In this document: piece after piece, positions 42,027 through 49,902 of the stretch
Layout: every line of letters begins with the position of its first letter
How positions within the stretch are numbered: the first letter of the stretch is position 1
Made by a program: the position numbers and the translations under genes
The notes under the pieces: model-generated
The model's input: only the letters and a program-made list of their open reading frames with translations
Told to the model about the DNA's origin: nothing
Databases searched by the model: none
Assembly (NCBI RefSeq): GCF_026967575.1
Contig: NZ_CP114054.1
Span: 2,232,001-2,296,000 of the forward strand
Length of the DNA: 64,000 bases
DNA from: Aurantiacibacter sp. MUD11
GTDB lineage: Bacteria > Pseudomonadota > Alphaproteobacteria > Sphingomonadales > Sphingomonadaceae
Reading direction: 5' to 3'

Positions 42027-44003
42027 ATGATGGAATACCGCCGCGATATCGACGGGATGCGGGCCCTCGCCGTGCTGCTGGTGGTGCTGTGCCACGCCGG
42101 CATGCCGGGTTTCGCCGGCGGATTTGTCGGGGTGGACGTGTTCTTCGTCATCTCCGGCTACCTTATCTGCGGCATTCTTGCCCGCGAGCTGGAGGCAGGT
42201 GAGTTCTCGCTGGCCAGCTTCTACGAGCGGCGCGTGCGGCGCATCCTGCCGCCGTTGTTCCTCGTCATCGTGACCTGCTTCGCGGTCGGCTGGTTCTTCC
42301 TGCCGCCACCCGCTTACGAGAGCCTCGCCCGTGCGGCCATGCCAGCGACGCTGTTCTATTCGAACATCCACTTCCGTGAGCTGGCGACGGACTATTTCGC
42401 GCCCTCGTCGGAATTCGAGCCGCTGCTGCATACCTGGTCGCTTGCGGTGGAGGAGCAGTTCTATGTCCTGGTGCCGCTGGCGATGTGGCTGGCCTGGCGC
42501 ATCGACCGTCGCCTGCTGTTTCCCGGCGTCGTGGCCGCTACGCTGGCGAGTTTCGCCTGGTCCCTGCGCATGGTGGAGGCGACACCGACCGGGGCGTTCT
42601 ACCTGCTCCAATCCCGTGCCTGGGAGCTGGGCGTGGGGGCAGCGCTGGCGCTGGCGCCGTGGCGCTGGGAAGCGCCGCGCTGGCTGGCGGAGCTGGTGGC
42701 GGCGCTGGGGCTTGCGGCAATCCTGTTTGCGGTCCTCACCTACGATGGCGCCACCGCCTTCCCGGGCGCGGCGGCGTTGCTGCCCGTCATCGGTGCTGCT
42801 GCCCTGATCTGGTCGGGTGGACGGCAGGGCACGCTCGTCACGCGCTTGCTGGGACTGCCGCCGATGGTGTGGCTGGGGCTGATCTCCTACGCGCTCTACC
42901 TGTGGCACTGGCCCGCGCTTGTGCTGGCGCGGCACCTCTACGCCAGTACCGAAGTGCCGGCGTTGGCGACGGTGATCGCGGTCATGGCATCGGTGTTGCT
43001 GGCGTGGTTGAGCACGCGCTTTCTCGAAATGCCGGTCCGGCGACGGGGCGACAGGGCTGTGATCGGCCGGGGGAGTCTGCTGCTGGTGACCATCCCGGTT
43101 GCAGCAGCCATCGTCGTCGTTTCCCTCGTCATCGCTGCCAACCAGGGCTTCTGGTCGCGCGCGCCCGGCCTGCGCGAAACCGTGGAGGAGGCAACGCGCC
43201 GCTCGCCGATGGAGGATGCGTGCCGACAGGCCTGGCGCGAGGGCGGCGAACCATGCCGGTTCGGGCAGGGTTCGGAGCAGCCGAGAGTCCTCCTGTGGGG
43301 CGATTCGCACGCAGGGGCACTGATGCCCGGACTGGACAGCCTGTTGCGCCAGCGCGGACTTGCAGGCGCGGCGACGGTGACCACGGGCTGTCCGCCGCTG
43401 CCCGGTCTGCGCCGACAGCAGCACGGCGACCGCCTGGATTGCAGCGTGTCCAATGCGGCGGTGCTGGATTGGCTCGAAGCCAATCCGCAGGCTGCCCCCA
43501 AGGTCATTCTGCATGCACGCTGGGCCGCCTATTTCACCCAGTCGAACGGCCGGGGCGCCCCCAGGCCGCGCGATCCGATGATCGACGCCGCCACCGGACG
43601 CGCCCTGTCGCGGGAGGAGACGCCGCAGGCGCTCGAAGCCGCTTTGACGGCCCTCGTCGAACGGCTCACCGCTTCCGGCCGCCAGGTCATCATTGTCGGC
43701 GGCGTGCCGGAAATGCACGTCGACGTGCCGCGCGGCCATATGTCCGCCAGCATGAGCGGGCTGGGCATGACAGTCGACGTGCCGCTGGCGCAGGTGACGG
43801 AGCGCGAAGCGCTGGCGCGGGCCATCCTCCGGCGCATGGCCAGCCGACCGGGTGTGACGCTGGTCGATCCGGTATCCGTGATGTGTGCCGATCGCTGTCC
43901 GGCCGAGCTGGACGGTCATCTGCTCTACCGGGACTACAACCACCTCTCGACCCATGCGTCGGAGGTCTATGTCCCGTTGCTGTTCGAGAACGTGGAGCTC
44001 TAG
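42027..44003 (+). CDS. Acyltransferase 3 family protein with SGNH domain (OafA-like)
   Basis: 658 aa. The N-terminal membrane domain (about 1-370, around 10 segments) shows RDIDGMRALAVLLVVLCHAG with the catalytic His, then GGFVGVDVFFVISGYLI and HTWSLAVEEQFY, typical of O-acetyltransferases of lipopolysaccharide or exopolysaccharide. The C-terminal periplasmic SGNH domain (about 420-658) has the nucleophile in LLWGDSHAG and the Asp/His pair in DYNHLSTHA. No polysaccharide cluster surrounds it. Two tandem ATG codons (42027 and 42030) are possible starts. Confidence 0.93.
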   Translation: MMEYRRDIDGMRALAVLLVVLCHAGMPGFAGGFVGVDVFFVISGYLICGILARELEAGEFSLASFYERRVRRILPPLFLVIVTCFAVGWFFLPPPAYESLARAAMPATLFYSNIHFRELATDYFAPSSEFEPLLHTWSLAVEEQFYVLVPLAMWLAWRIDRRLLFPGVVAATLASFAWSLRMVEATPTGAFYLLQSRAWELGVGAALALAPWRWEAPRWLAELVAALGLAAILFAVLTYDGATAFPGAAALLPVIGAAALIWSGGRQGTLVTRLLGLPPMVWLGLISYALYLWHWPALVLARHLYASTEVPALATVIAVMASVLLAWLSTRFLEMPVRRRGDRAVIGRGSLLLVTIPVAAAIVVVSLVIAANQGFWSRAPGLRETVEEATRRSPMEDACRQAWREGGEPCRFGQGSEQPRVLLWGDSHAGALMPGLDSLLRQRGLAGAATVTTGCPPLPGLRRQQHGDRLDCSVSNAAVLDWLEANPQAAPKVILHARWAAYFTQSNGRGAPRPRDPMIDAATGRALSREETPQALEAALTALVERLTASGRQVIIVGGVPEMHVDVPRGHMSASMSGLGMTVDVPLAQVTEREALARAILRRMASRPGVTLVDPVSVMCADRCPAELDGHLLYRDYNHLSTHASEVYVPLLFENVEL

Positions 44004-44023
44004 CCGGACGCTAGATTCCGCCG

Positions 44024-44785
44024 CTAGATTCCACCGGGAGTGAAGTCGAAGCCTTCCTCGCCCAGCACCTCGCACAAGGTATCGACAGCGCTTTCCAATT
44101 CGTCCTTGCTGGTGGAGCGGATCACGAAATTGGCGCCCGTCTTGCCTTCGCGGAAGAAGGGATAGCTGCCGATCTGGCAGTTCTCGTGCGCCTTCTCCAC
44201 CTGCCGCAGGATGTCGGCGACCTCGCTCTCGGCGGTCCAGCAGCCGACTGTCTCGGTAATCAGCGGCGCGCCGCCTTCCAGTTCGCCGGTCATCGCGTCC
44301 AGCATCTGCGCGGTGATGTGCGGCACGCCGGCCATCAGGTGGATCTTGCCGTGCTTGATCCCCGGCGCGCCCGACATGCGGTTGGGGATCAGGTCCGCGC
44401 CCTCGGGCACCCGCGCCATCCGCAGCCGCGCCTCGGTCAGGCCGCCGGGCTTGTCCTTGTAGTAATCCTCCAGGATCGCCCGCGCTTCGGGATGGACGAC
44501 GACCGGTACGCCCAGTGCCTTGGCCACGGCGTCCACGGTAATGTCGTCATGCGTGGGGCCGATGCCGCCGGTGGTGAAGACATAGTCGTAGCGCTCTGCC
44601 AGCGCGTTCACCGCTTCGGCGATGGCATCCATGTCGTCCGAGACGACGCGGGCTTCGGTCAGGCGGATGCCCTGCACCTGCAGCCAGCTGGCCACCTGCG
44701 CGATATTCTTGTCATGCGTACGGCCGGAAAGGATTTCGTCACCGATGACGAGCATCCCCGCCGTCCAGACCTTCTCACCACTCAT
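44024..44785 (-). CDS. CinA N-terminal-like molybdopterin-binding domain protein
   Basis: 253 aa. MoCF-biosynthesis fold of the competence/damage-inducible protein A type: GMLVIGDEILSGRTHDKN, YDYVFTTGGIGPTHDDIT and LMAGVPHITAQML. The C-terminal NMN deamidase domain of full CinA is absent, as in the eukaryotic FLAD1-type and many alphaproteobacterial short forms. It overlaps the monooxygenase gene by 4 bp and is the last gene of the five-gene leftward operon, so its link to one-carbon or flavin metabolism deserves thought: CinA-like proteins can act on FAD or NMN. Confidence 0.85.
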   Translation of the reverse strand: MSGEKVWTAGMLVIGDEILSGRTHDKNIAQVASWLQVQGIRLTEARVVSDDMDAIAEAVNALAERYDYVFTTGGIGPTHDDITVDAVAKALGVPVVVHPEARAILEDYYKDKPGGLTEARLRMARVPEGADLIPNRMSGAPGIKHGKIHLMAGVPHITAQMLDAMTGELEGGAPLITETVGCWTAESEVADILRQVEKAHENCQIGSYPFFREGKTGANFVIRSTSKDELESAVDTLCEVLGEEGFDFTPGGI

Positions 44786-46290
44786 TCCGCAGCAATGGCC
44801 TCATGCTCGTTCGGTTCCTCGTCCTGCGAAGCGGCCGGGGCCGTTTTGAACCGCAGCACGCCGTCAGCGACCGGGCGCTGGCGGAAGTCCTTGCGGTCCT
44901 CCAGGTAGTTGTGCGCCAGCGTCCACGGACGCTCCGCGCTGACCTTGGGCATGAGGTTCTTCGCGCGATTGAGATAGCCCGAGGTGTAGTCCCAGGGATC
45001 GACCGCTTCCGGCTCGTCCTCCGGCGCCAGTTCGGCCACGGCAATGTCCGCGTCCGTGGCGCGCATCTGGTTCAGCACTTCGCAGGCGTAGCGCGAATTG
45101 GTGTCGGCGCGCAGCGTCCAGCTGGCGTTGAGATAGCCGAACACGAACGACAGGTTCGGCAAGTTGGAGAACATGGTGCCGCGATAGAAGAAGTGCTCGG
45201 TCCAATCGACCGGCTCGCCATCGCAGGAGACCTCAACCTTGCCTGCCAGCACCAGCCGCAGGCCGGTGGCGGTGATGACAATGTCGGCGGGCAGGTGATC
45301 GCCCGATTCCAGCTTCACGCCGGTGGCATCGAAACCGGCGATATGATCGGTAACGACCTTCGCCTTGCCGGCGTTGATGGCATTGAACAGGTCGCCGTCG
45401 GGCACCAGGCACAGGCGCTGCTGCCACGGGTTGTAGGGCGGCTCGAAATGCTTGGGATCGTAGTTCTCACCCAGCTGCTGGCGAGTCATCGCGCGCAGCA
45501 TGTCGGCCAGCTTCTCCGGGTTCCGGCGCGACAGGTTGAAGAAGTAGCTGCGCAGCAGGATGTTCTTCCACCGGGTCAGGCGGTAGGCCCACTTCTCCGG
45601 CATCCATTTCAGGAACCGCTTGTTCCACTTGTCCTGCTTCGGTCCCGCCCCCATCCAGGTGGGCGTGCGCTGGAGCATCGTCACGCTCTTCGCCGTATCG
45701 GCCATGGCCGGCACCAGCGTGACCGCCGTCGCGCCCGACCCGATGACGACCACGTCCTTGCCCGCATAGTCGAGGTCTTCCGGCCAGAACTGCGGGTGCA
45801 CCACCTCGCCGCCGAACTTGTCGAGCTCGGGAATCTGCGCATCGTGCGGATTGTCGTAATCGTAGTAGCCGGAGGCGAAATAGAGCCACCGCGCGGTGAT
45901 CGTGGCGGTCTTGCCGTCCTTGGTGCGCGAGGTGATGGTCCAGCGCGCGGTCATCGAATCCCAGTCCGCGCTCAGCACCTCGTGCCCGAAGCGGATGTTC
46001 TCGCGAATGCCGCGCTCGTCGACGATGCGGTTCAGGTATTCGAGGATGTTCGGCCCGTCGGCGATCGCGTCCTCATGCTTCCACGGTTCGAAATCGAAGC
46101 CGAGCGTGTGCATGTCGCTGTCCGAGCGGATGCCCGGATAGCGGAACAGGTCCCAGGTCCCGCCCAACTGGTCGCGCCGTTCCAGGATCGTATAGCTGCG
46201 GTCCGGGCACAACATGCCCATGTGCGCGGCCATGGAGATGCCCGATATGCCTGCCCCGATGATGAGGACGTCGGTGTCGGGCTGGGTCAT
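44782..46290 (-). CDS. Flavin-dependent monooxygenase, Baeyer-Villiger type
   Basis: 502 aa class B flavoprotein using FAD and NADPH. First Rossmann motif GAGISG at 12-17, second GSGATA at 184-189, and between them the Baeyer-Villiger fingerprint FGGEVVHPQFWP (159-170; consensus FxGxxxHxxxWP/D). Such enzymes insert oxygen next to ketones or oxidise N or S atoms. It starts 6 bp after folD, so it belongs to the one-carbon operon driven from the metF promoter. The substrate is unknown; an aryl ketone is a reasonable guess given the aromatic context. Confidence 0.9.
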   Translation of the reverse strand: MTQPDTDVLIIGAGISGISMAAHMGMLCPDRSYTILERRDQLGGTWDLFRYPGIRSDSDMHTLGFDFEPWKHEDAIADGPNILEYLNRIVDERGIRENIRFGHEVLSADWDSMTARWTITSRTKDGKTATITARWLYFASGYYDYDNPHDAQIPELDKFGGEVVHPQFWPEDLDYAGKDVVVIGSGATAVTLVPAMADTAKSVTMLQRTPTWMGAGPKQDKWNKRFLKWMPEKWAYRLTRWKNILLRSYFFNLSRRNPEKLADMLRAMTRQQLGENYDPKHFEPPYNPWQQRLCLVPDGDLFNAINAGKAKVVTDHIAGFDATGVKLESGDHLPADIVITATGLRLVLAGKVEVSCDGEPVDWTEHFFYRGTMFSNLPNLSFVFGYLNASWTLRADTNSRYACEVLNQMRATDADIAVAELAPEDEPEAVDPWDYTSGYLNRAKNLMPKVSAERPWTLAHNYLEDRKDFRQRPVADGVLRFKTAPAASQDEEPNEHEAIAAE

Positions 46291-46296
46291 GGCGCT

Positions 46297-47244
46297 TCAA
46301 TCCTGGTTCGGTGTTGATCCTGAACCGGTGAACATAGAGCGAGAAGGCGCATCGGCATAGTCGCTGCTGACATCTTTGTTCACACCGAGCAGGCCCTTGG
46401 CCGCCTGCACCGTGTTGGCCAGCAGACAGGCGATGGTCATCGGGCCCACGCCACCGGGGACGGGGGTGATGGCCTTGGCGTGCTGGCATTCGTCGAAGGC
46501 GACGTCGCCGACAAGCTTTTCCTTGCCGGTTTCCTCGTCCAGGATACGGGTGATGCCGACGTCGATGATGACGGCGCCTTCCTTCACCCAGTCACCCTTC
46601 ACCAGTTCGGGCGCACCGGCCGCGGCGACGATCACGTCGGCCTTGCGGCAAATGTCGGGCAGGCCGTGGGTGTAGATGTGGGTGACGGTGACGGTTGCCT
46701 CGGCATCCAGCAGCAGGTTCGCCACGGGCTTGCCGACTATGTTGGACTTGCCGATCACCACGGCATCCATGCCGGTCAGGTCGGGGATCACCGTGTGGAT
46801 CAGCATCATCACGCCCAGGGGGGTGCAGGGCACGATGCCGCCGGTGCCGGTGCTCAGGCGGCCGACATTGACCGGGTGGAAGCCATCGACGTCCTTTTCC
46901 GGCGTGATCGTGCGCAGCACCAGGCGGGTATCGATATGCTCGGGCAGCGGCACCTGGCACAGGATGCCGTGGACTTCGGGATCCTTGTTGAGCTGGTCGA
47001 TCAGCGCCAGCAGCTCTTCCTGGCTGGTATCGACGGGCAGGCGGTGTTCGGTCGACTTGATGCCGACCCGCTCGCAGGCCTTGATCTTGCGACGGACGTA
47101 GACCTGGCTGGCGCCGTCGTCGCCCACCAGGATCACGGTGAGGCCAGGGGCAGGGTGACCGGCCGCAACCAGCGCGTCGACTTCGGCCTTGGTCTTTTCG
47201 TCCAGCTGGCGCGCGATTGCGCGGCCATCGATGATATCGGCCAT
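46297..47244 (-). CDS. folD: Methylenetetrahydrofolate dehydrogenase/cyclohydrolase
   Basis: 315 aa bifunctional enzyme converting 5,10-methylene-THF to 10-formyl-THF with NADP+. ATG 47244 (MADIIDGRAIARQL) with GGAG upstream is preferred to the longer frame. Motifs: YVRRKIKACERVGI with the catalytic Lys, GILCQVPLPEHID, PEKDVDGFHPVNVG and VVIGKSNIVGKPVANLLL. The C terminus is about 20 residues longer than usual (from about residue 290). It lies between purU and the monooxygenase gene in the leftward operon and supplies the middle step from methylene- to formyl-THF. Confidence 0.95.
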   Translation of the reverse strand: MADIIDGRAIARQLDEKTKAEVDALVAAGHPAPGLTVILVGDDGASQVYVRRKIKACERVGIKSTEHRLPVDTSQEELLALIDQLNKDPEVHGILCQVPLPEHIDTRLVLRTITPEKDVDGFHPVNVGRLSTGTGGIVPCTPLGVMMLIHTVIPDLTGMDAVVIGKSNIVGKPVANLLLDAEATVTVTHIYTHGLPDICRKADVIVAAAGAPELVKGDWVKEGAVIIDVGITRILDEETGKEKLVGDVAFDECQHAKAITPVPGGVGPMTIACLLANTVQAAKGLLGVNKDVSSDYADAPSRSMFTGSGSTPNQD

Positions 47245-47269
47245 TTCGGCTCCGTCTCTGTTGTCAGTT

Positions 47270-48121
47270 CTAGTTTTCGAAGACGACCGTGCGGTCGCCG
47301 TTGAGGAATACGCGGTCTTCCAGGTGCGCCCGCACCGCCTTGGCCAGCACGCGGCGTTCGACGTCGCGGCCCTTGGCCACCAGGTCTTCCGGGCTTTCGG
47401 CGTGGCCGATGTTCTCCACGTCCTGGGCGATGATCGGGCCTTCATCGAGGTCGTCAGTCACATAGTGACTGGTGGCGCCGATCATCTTCACGCCGCGGGC
47501 GTAGGCCTGGTGATAGGGCTTGGCGCCTTTGAAGCCGGGCAGGAAGGAATGGTGGATGTTGATGCAGCGACCGTTGAGGTAGGACGCCATCTCGTCCGAG
47601 AAGATCTGCATGTAGCGCGCTAGCACGACCAGGTCCGCGCCGCTTTCCTCGACGATGCGACGCACCTCGGCTTCCTGTTGCGGCTTGGTGTCCCTGGTGA
47701 TGGGCAGGTGGTGATAGGGAATGTCGCCGATCAGGCTGGTGGTCAGCTTCTCGCGCGGGTGGTTGGAGATGATGGCGGGCACCTCCATCTCGATTTCCCC
47801 GATCCGCATCCGGTACAGAAGGTCGCCCAGGCAGTGGTCGAAGGCGGACACCATCAGCACCACCTTGGGCATCCAGCCCGGTTCGCGCAGGTTCCACTCC
47901 ATCTCGAAGTTCTCGGCGATGGAGGAAAAAGCCTCGCGCAGGCTGGCGATGTCGTTGTCCTGCGGATCGAACACCAGCCGCATGAAGAAGCGGCCAGTGC
48001 GACGATCCGAGAACTGCTGTGCTTCCTCGATGATGCAGTCGCGATCCGCCGTGAAGCCGGTCACCCGCGCCGAGATACCGGTGCGGATGGGGCAGGACAG
48101 GCGGAGGGTCGCGGTGCTCAT
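47270..48121 (-). CDS. purU: Formyltetrahydrofolate deformylase
   Basis: 283 aa. Releases formate from 10-formyl-THF, regenerating THF. The N-terminal ACT-like domain (about 1-80) precedes the formyltransferase-like domain with VSAFDHCLGDLLYR, VLARYMQIFSDEM and the catalytic NIHHSFLPGFKGAKPYHQA region (Asn/His), plus GATSHYVTDDLDEGPI. It is 22 bp after metF and 25 bp before folD. In the aryl-demethylation scheme it is the last step, giving formate. Confidence 0.95.
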   Translation of the reverse strand: MSTATLRLSCPIRTGISARVTGFTADRDCIIEEAQQFSDRRTGRFFMRLVFDPQDNDIASLREAFSSIAENFEMEWNLREPGWMPKVVLMVSAFDHCLGDLLYRMRIGEIEMEVPAIISNHPREKLTTSLIGDIPYHHLPITRDTKPQQEAEVRRIVEESGADLVVLARYMQIFSDEMASYLNGRCINIHHSFLPGFKGAKPYHQAYARGVKMIGATSHYVTDDLDEGPIIAQDVENIGHAESPEDLVAKGRDVERRVLAKAVRAHLEDRVFLNGDRTVVFEN

Positions 48122-48143
48122 CGAGTCGTCTTAGCGCTTTTTC

Positions 48144-49019
48144 TTACGAATGGCGCGCGTGATAGTCGTTGATCCATTCGGCTGAGGCGGTCAGCGCGCC
48201 GAACGGATAGAAGTGCAGGCGCACGCGGCCGTGGCGCTCGGTCAGCTTCTTTTCGAGGTTGCCGACCAGCTTGTCCGGACCGGCGCTGCCGATCAGGTTG
48301 GTGAGCGAGACACCGTACTTCTTCATCACGCTGGCGCTGGCACCCACGCCGCAGCGCTTGGCGAAACCAAGCAGGCGCTTGATGCCGGCCGGGCCGGGAA
48401 CGCCGAGGCGGACCGGCACGTCGATGTTGCGTTCGCGCATTTCGGCCAGCCAGTCGACGATGGCGTCATCGTCGAAGGCGAACTGCGTCACCACCAGCGG
48501 CGTCATGCCATGGGCGCGAACGGCGTCGATCTTCTTCTGCATCCACACCCACAGGTCGTCCTTCGAGACATTGGGGTGGCCTTCCGGGTGGCCGCCGACA
48601 CCGACGATCTTGATGTCGTGCTTTTCCAGCAAGCCGGTCTCGATGATCTGCAGGCTGTCCGAATAGGGGCCCTCGGGCTCGGGCGGGTCGCCGGCGATGA
48701 TGAAGACGCGGGTTACGCCGGCCTTCTTGGTGATTTCGCCCAGGTACCAGTCGAGCTGCGCTTCGCTCTCGATGCGGCGGGCGGACAGGTGGACGATCGG
48801 CTCGAAGCCCAGTTCGCGCACCAGCACGGCGGCCTCGACGCGCTGTTCCAGTTCCTCGCCCGGGAGGAAGGTGACGGCGACCTGCGTATCCTTGCGAATC
48901 AGCGGCGCGGCTTCCTTGAGGCCTTCGATTTCCTTGGCGGTCATTTCCAGCGAATAGCCGTCGACCATGTTCTCCATCGGCTGTTCCCAGTTGGGATGGA
49001 TGGTTTCGTAGGACGCCAT
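48144..49019 (-). CDS. metF: Methylenetetrahydrofolate reductase-type protein
   Basis: 291 aa from ATG 49019 (MASYETIHPNW), with GGAGAG upstream on the minus strand. TIM-barrel MetF family: AAPLIRKDTQVAVTFLPGE near the start, VFIIAGDPPEPEGPYSD for the folate/flavin site, VGVGGHPEGHPNVS, and VTQFAFDDDAIVDWLAEMRE. In this operon it probably runs in the oxidative direction, 5-methyl-THF to methylene-THF, as in the sphingomonad LigM pathway. The sequence is divergent from biosynthetic MetF, consistent with a catabolic paralogue. First gene of the leftward operon. Confidence 0.88.
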   Translation of the reverse strand: MASYETIHPNWEQPMENMVDGYSLEMTAKEIEGLKEAAPLIRKDTQVAVTFLPGEELEQRVEAAVLVRELGFEPIVHLSARRIESEAQLDWYLGEITKKAGVTRVFIIAGDPPEPEGPYSDSLQIIETGLLEKHDIKIVGVGGHPEGHPNVSKDDLWVWMQKKIDAVRAHGMTPLVVTQFAFDDDAIVDWLAEMRERNIDVPVRLGVPGPAGIKRLLGFAKRCGVGASASVMKKYGVSLTNLIGSAGPDKLVGNLEKKLTERHGRVRLHFYPFGALTASAEWINDYHARHS

Positions 49020-49097
49020 GTTTCTCTCCTCGTGCCAACGCGCCGAAGGGCGACTCCGGCGGGCCATATTATCTTCAAGAAACCCCCTAGCGCATGG

Positions 49098-49126
49098 AGA
49101 TAAATTCGTATAGATGAAATTTTCAA
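49098..49126 (-). promoter_or_regulatory. metF operon promoter with embedded IclR-type operator
   Basis: On the minus strand TTGAAA (49126-49121), a 17-bp spacer and TTATCT (49103-49098). The spacer is filled by the element 49105-49120, TTCGTATAGATGAAAT on the plus strand, which recurs inverted with 15/16 identity in front of iclR. A protein bound there would cover the promoter core. The divergent hydrolase-demethylase unit starts 34 bp to the right and may share it. Confidence 0.7.
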
Positions 49127-49159
49127 GAACGCGAAAAAAGAGAGAGTGAGCGCCTACCC

Positions 49160-49864
49160 ATGCTGCTGTTCCTGCCAGGCTTGATCTGCGATGCGCGCGT
49201 CTATGCGCCGCAGAAATCGGCCTTTCCGGAGGCGCACGTGGTCGATGGCTACGGCATGGCGGACAGCCTTGCCGAAATGGCGCGAATCGCTCTTGCCGAG
49301 GCTGACGAGCGCGGCGCCGACCAGCTCGACGTCTTCGGCCATTCGATGGGTGGCCGCGTGGCGATGGAGATCGTCCGTCTTGCCCCGCAGCGCGTGCGGC
49401 GCCTGGCGCTGGTCTCCACCGGCATCCACCCCGTCGCCCCGAACGAGCCTGCCAAGCGCGCCGAGCTGCAGCAGGTCGGCTACGACCACGGGTTCGAGGC
49501 GCTGGTCGATACCTGGCTGCCGCCGATGGTGGCCGAGGCCCACCGCGAGATGCCGATCTACGACGTGATGCGCGAGATGTGCCTGTCTAAGGACCAGGCG
49601 CTGTTCGACGCGCAGATCAAGGCCCTGCTGGGCCGTCCGCCTTTCGACGACCTGCTGGCGGGCCTCACCTGCCCGACCCTGGTGATGACCGGCAAACTGG
49701 ATGCCTGGGCGCCGCCCAAGCAGCATGAGGCCATCGCCGAAAAGATCGCCAATGCCGAACTCGTGATCGTGCCGGATGCCGGCCACATGATCACGCTCGA
49801 AGCGCCGCAGGCGGTGAACGATGCAATTTCCGACTGGCTCGCCCGCGAGCCGGCGACCTTCTGA
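49160..49864 (+). CDS. Alpha/beta hydrolase
   Basis: 234 aa. Nucleophile elbow GHSMGG (about 60), catalytic Asp in GKLDAW and His in DAGHM complete the triad; FLPGLICDARVY near the start supplies the oxyanion hole. Likely an esterase acting on a small ester. It is the first gene of the rightward unit, 38 bp before the LigM-like gene, and divergent from metF, so it may release a methoxylated aromatic acid from an ester before demethylation. Confidence 0.9.
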   Translation: MLLFLPGLICDARVYAPQKSAFPEAHVVDGYGMADSLAEMARIALAEADERGADQLDVFGHSMGGRVAMEIVRLAPQRVRRLALVSTGIHPVAPNEPAKRAELQQVGYDHGFEALVDTWLPPMVAEAHREMPIYDVMREMCLSKDQALFDAQIKALLGRPPFDDLLAGLTCPTLVMTGKLDAWAPPKQHEAIAEKIANAELVIVPDAGHMITLEAPQAVNDAISDWLAREPATF

Positions 49865-49902
49865 TTAGTACCTTACGTTTTCCCAAAGAGAGGATGTCTG
49901 AA

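Noticed and set aside
49020..49159. A folate, SAM or cobalamin riboswitch upstream of metF
   Set aside because: The leader is only about 75 nt from the proposed promoter to the start and contains no riboswitch core motif; the protein-binding repeat explains the region better.
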